NCBI GenBank assembly: GCA_040754395.1
Contig: JBFMCL010000015.1
Location: forward strand, 18,704-82,703
Direction of reading: 5' to 3'
DNA: 64,000 bases
From: Nitrospirota bacterium
GTDB taxonomy: Bacteria > Nitrospirota > Thermodesulfovibrionia > Thermodesulfovibrionales > SM23-35
Numbering within the stretch: the first letter of the stretch is position 1; each line of letters starts with the position of its first letter. Both the position numbers and the translations under genes were made by a program. Below the pieces are notes generated by a model. The model was not told where the DNA came from. It saw nothing but the letters and a program-made list of their open reading frames with translations, and did no database searches. This document shows, one piece after another, positions 63,830-64,000 of this stretch.

Positions 63830-63838
63830 ATTATATCA
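63830..63838 (-). promoter_or_regulatory. Extended -10 element TGATATAAT
   Basis: A perfect extended -10 on the minus strand upstream of the hypothetical gene that ends at 63443. Confidence 0.45.
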
Positions 63839-63893
63839 GGTTCCGGGGGTGTTGTGGAGTGCGGGAAGCAGCCACGAATTGCATCACAAAAAA

Positions 63894-63982
63894 TGTTACC
63901 GAAGTAAAGACTAGGGAGACATCGTTGACTCATAATGCATGTTACCGAAAAAACATGCATAGAAAGGGACTGCATTATGAGT
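63894..63982 (+). mobile_element. Probable left end of an insertion element
   Basis: The ten bases TGTTACCGAA occur twice, at 63894-63903 and 63940-63949, like paired transposase sites at an element end that begins with TG. A nested inverted repeat follows: ACTCATAATGCA (63928-63939) with TGCATTATGAGT (63971-63982), and inside it ATGCATGTT (63935-63943) with AACATGCAT (63952-63960). The second arm of the outer repeat covers the start codon of the partial frame at 63977. The rest of the element lies outside the window. Confidence 0.45.
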
Positions 63983-64000
63983 TCAAACGCCAAAAGGGAA
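63977..64000 (+). CDS. Start of a partial gene at the right edge, possibly a transposase
   Basis: Eight codons (MSSNAKRE) run off the window. An AAAGGGA ribosome site lies seven bases before the ATG. The first residues resemble the start of integrase-type transposases that I recall beginning with a short polar stretch before an LxxI helix, but eight residues are far too few for a firm call. The inverted repeats just upstream are the main reason to suspect a mobile element. Confidence 0.35.

Noticed and set aside
63754..63993. 79-codon minus-strand frame at the right end
   Set aside because: It runs through the inverted repeats and the extended -10 element and has an odd composition; probably not translated.
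1..64000. CRISPR arrays, tRNA and rRNA genes
   Set aside because: No regularly spaced repeats, no clover-leaf with a TTCGA-type T loop, and no rRNA-like stretch were seen on reading the window.

Overview
The window looks like a chromosomal stretch of a Gram-negative (diderm) bacterium of about 50% GC. It holds a type II secretion secretin and assembly operon, lipoprotein signal peptides, undecaprenyl-phosphate sugar chemistry and an O-antigen-type ABC exporter. The rplM-rpsI-argC-argJ order, the GspL/GspM types and the radical SAM/DUF362 genes fit a Nitrospirota or Desulfobacterota relative, but this is inference; no rRNA or other decisive marker is present.

Left part (1-19002): one long plus-strand glycan gene cluster. 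A three-gene cassette (two-domain GT2-GT2 glycosyltransferase, GT4, GT2) occurs twice in tandem, the first copy cut by the left edge. A further GT4, an AT-rich methyltransferase, a third GT2-GT2, another GT4 and two methyltransferases follow. The cluster ends with the secretin gene gspD, which has its own promoter, and a PIG-L deacetylase.

Middle (19003-28600): secreted and envelope proteins in single-gene units. A two-hairpin dispersed repeat is followed by a very strongly equipped unit (two consensus promoters, long leader, strong terminator) for an unknown 435-residue exported protein. Then come a small lipoprotein, an FG-GAP lipoprotein, a SurA/PpiC-like chaperone, a subtilisin with PKD and IPT repeats, and a second unknown exported protein whose leader resembles the first one.

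Right-middle (28600-53074): a second glycan region. It has GT2 and GT-C type transferases, an acyltransferase, methyltransferases, a GNAT protein and two radical SAM enzymes. On the minus strand runs a nearly unbroken series: GT2, the initiating sugar-phosphate transferase, gspE-F-H-I-J-K-L-M-C, wzm, wzt and a rhamnosyltransferase-like GT2. The major pseudopilin gene gspG is missing from its normal place.

Right part (53230-64000): housekeeping genes (rnhA, yqgE, rplM, rpsI, argC, argJ, a DUF362 ferredoxin-like protein, a creatininase-family amidohydrolase, nadB), a second copy of the dispersed repeat, an unreported small reading frame, a NarL-type two-component pair, a hypothetical gene, and what looks like the left end of an insertion element running off the window.

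Two regulatory themes recur. Several genes have a good promoter whose predicted start point falls 0-6 bases before the start codon with no Shine-Dalgarno site, so they may be leaderless. The extended -10 string TGATATAAT recurs upstream of five genes. All functional statements rest on reading motifs by eye; no database search was run.
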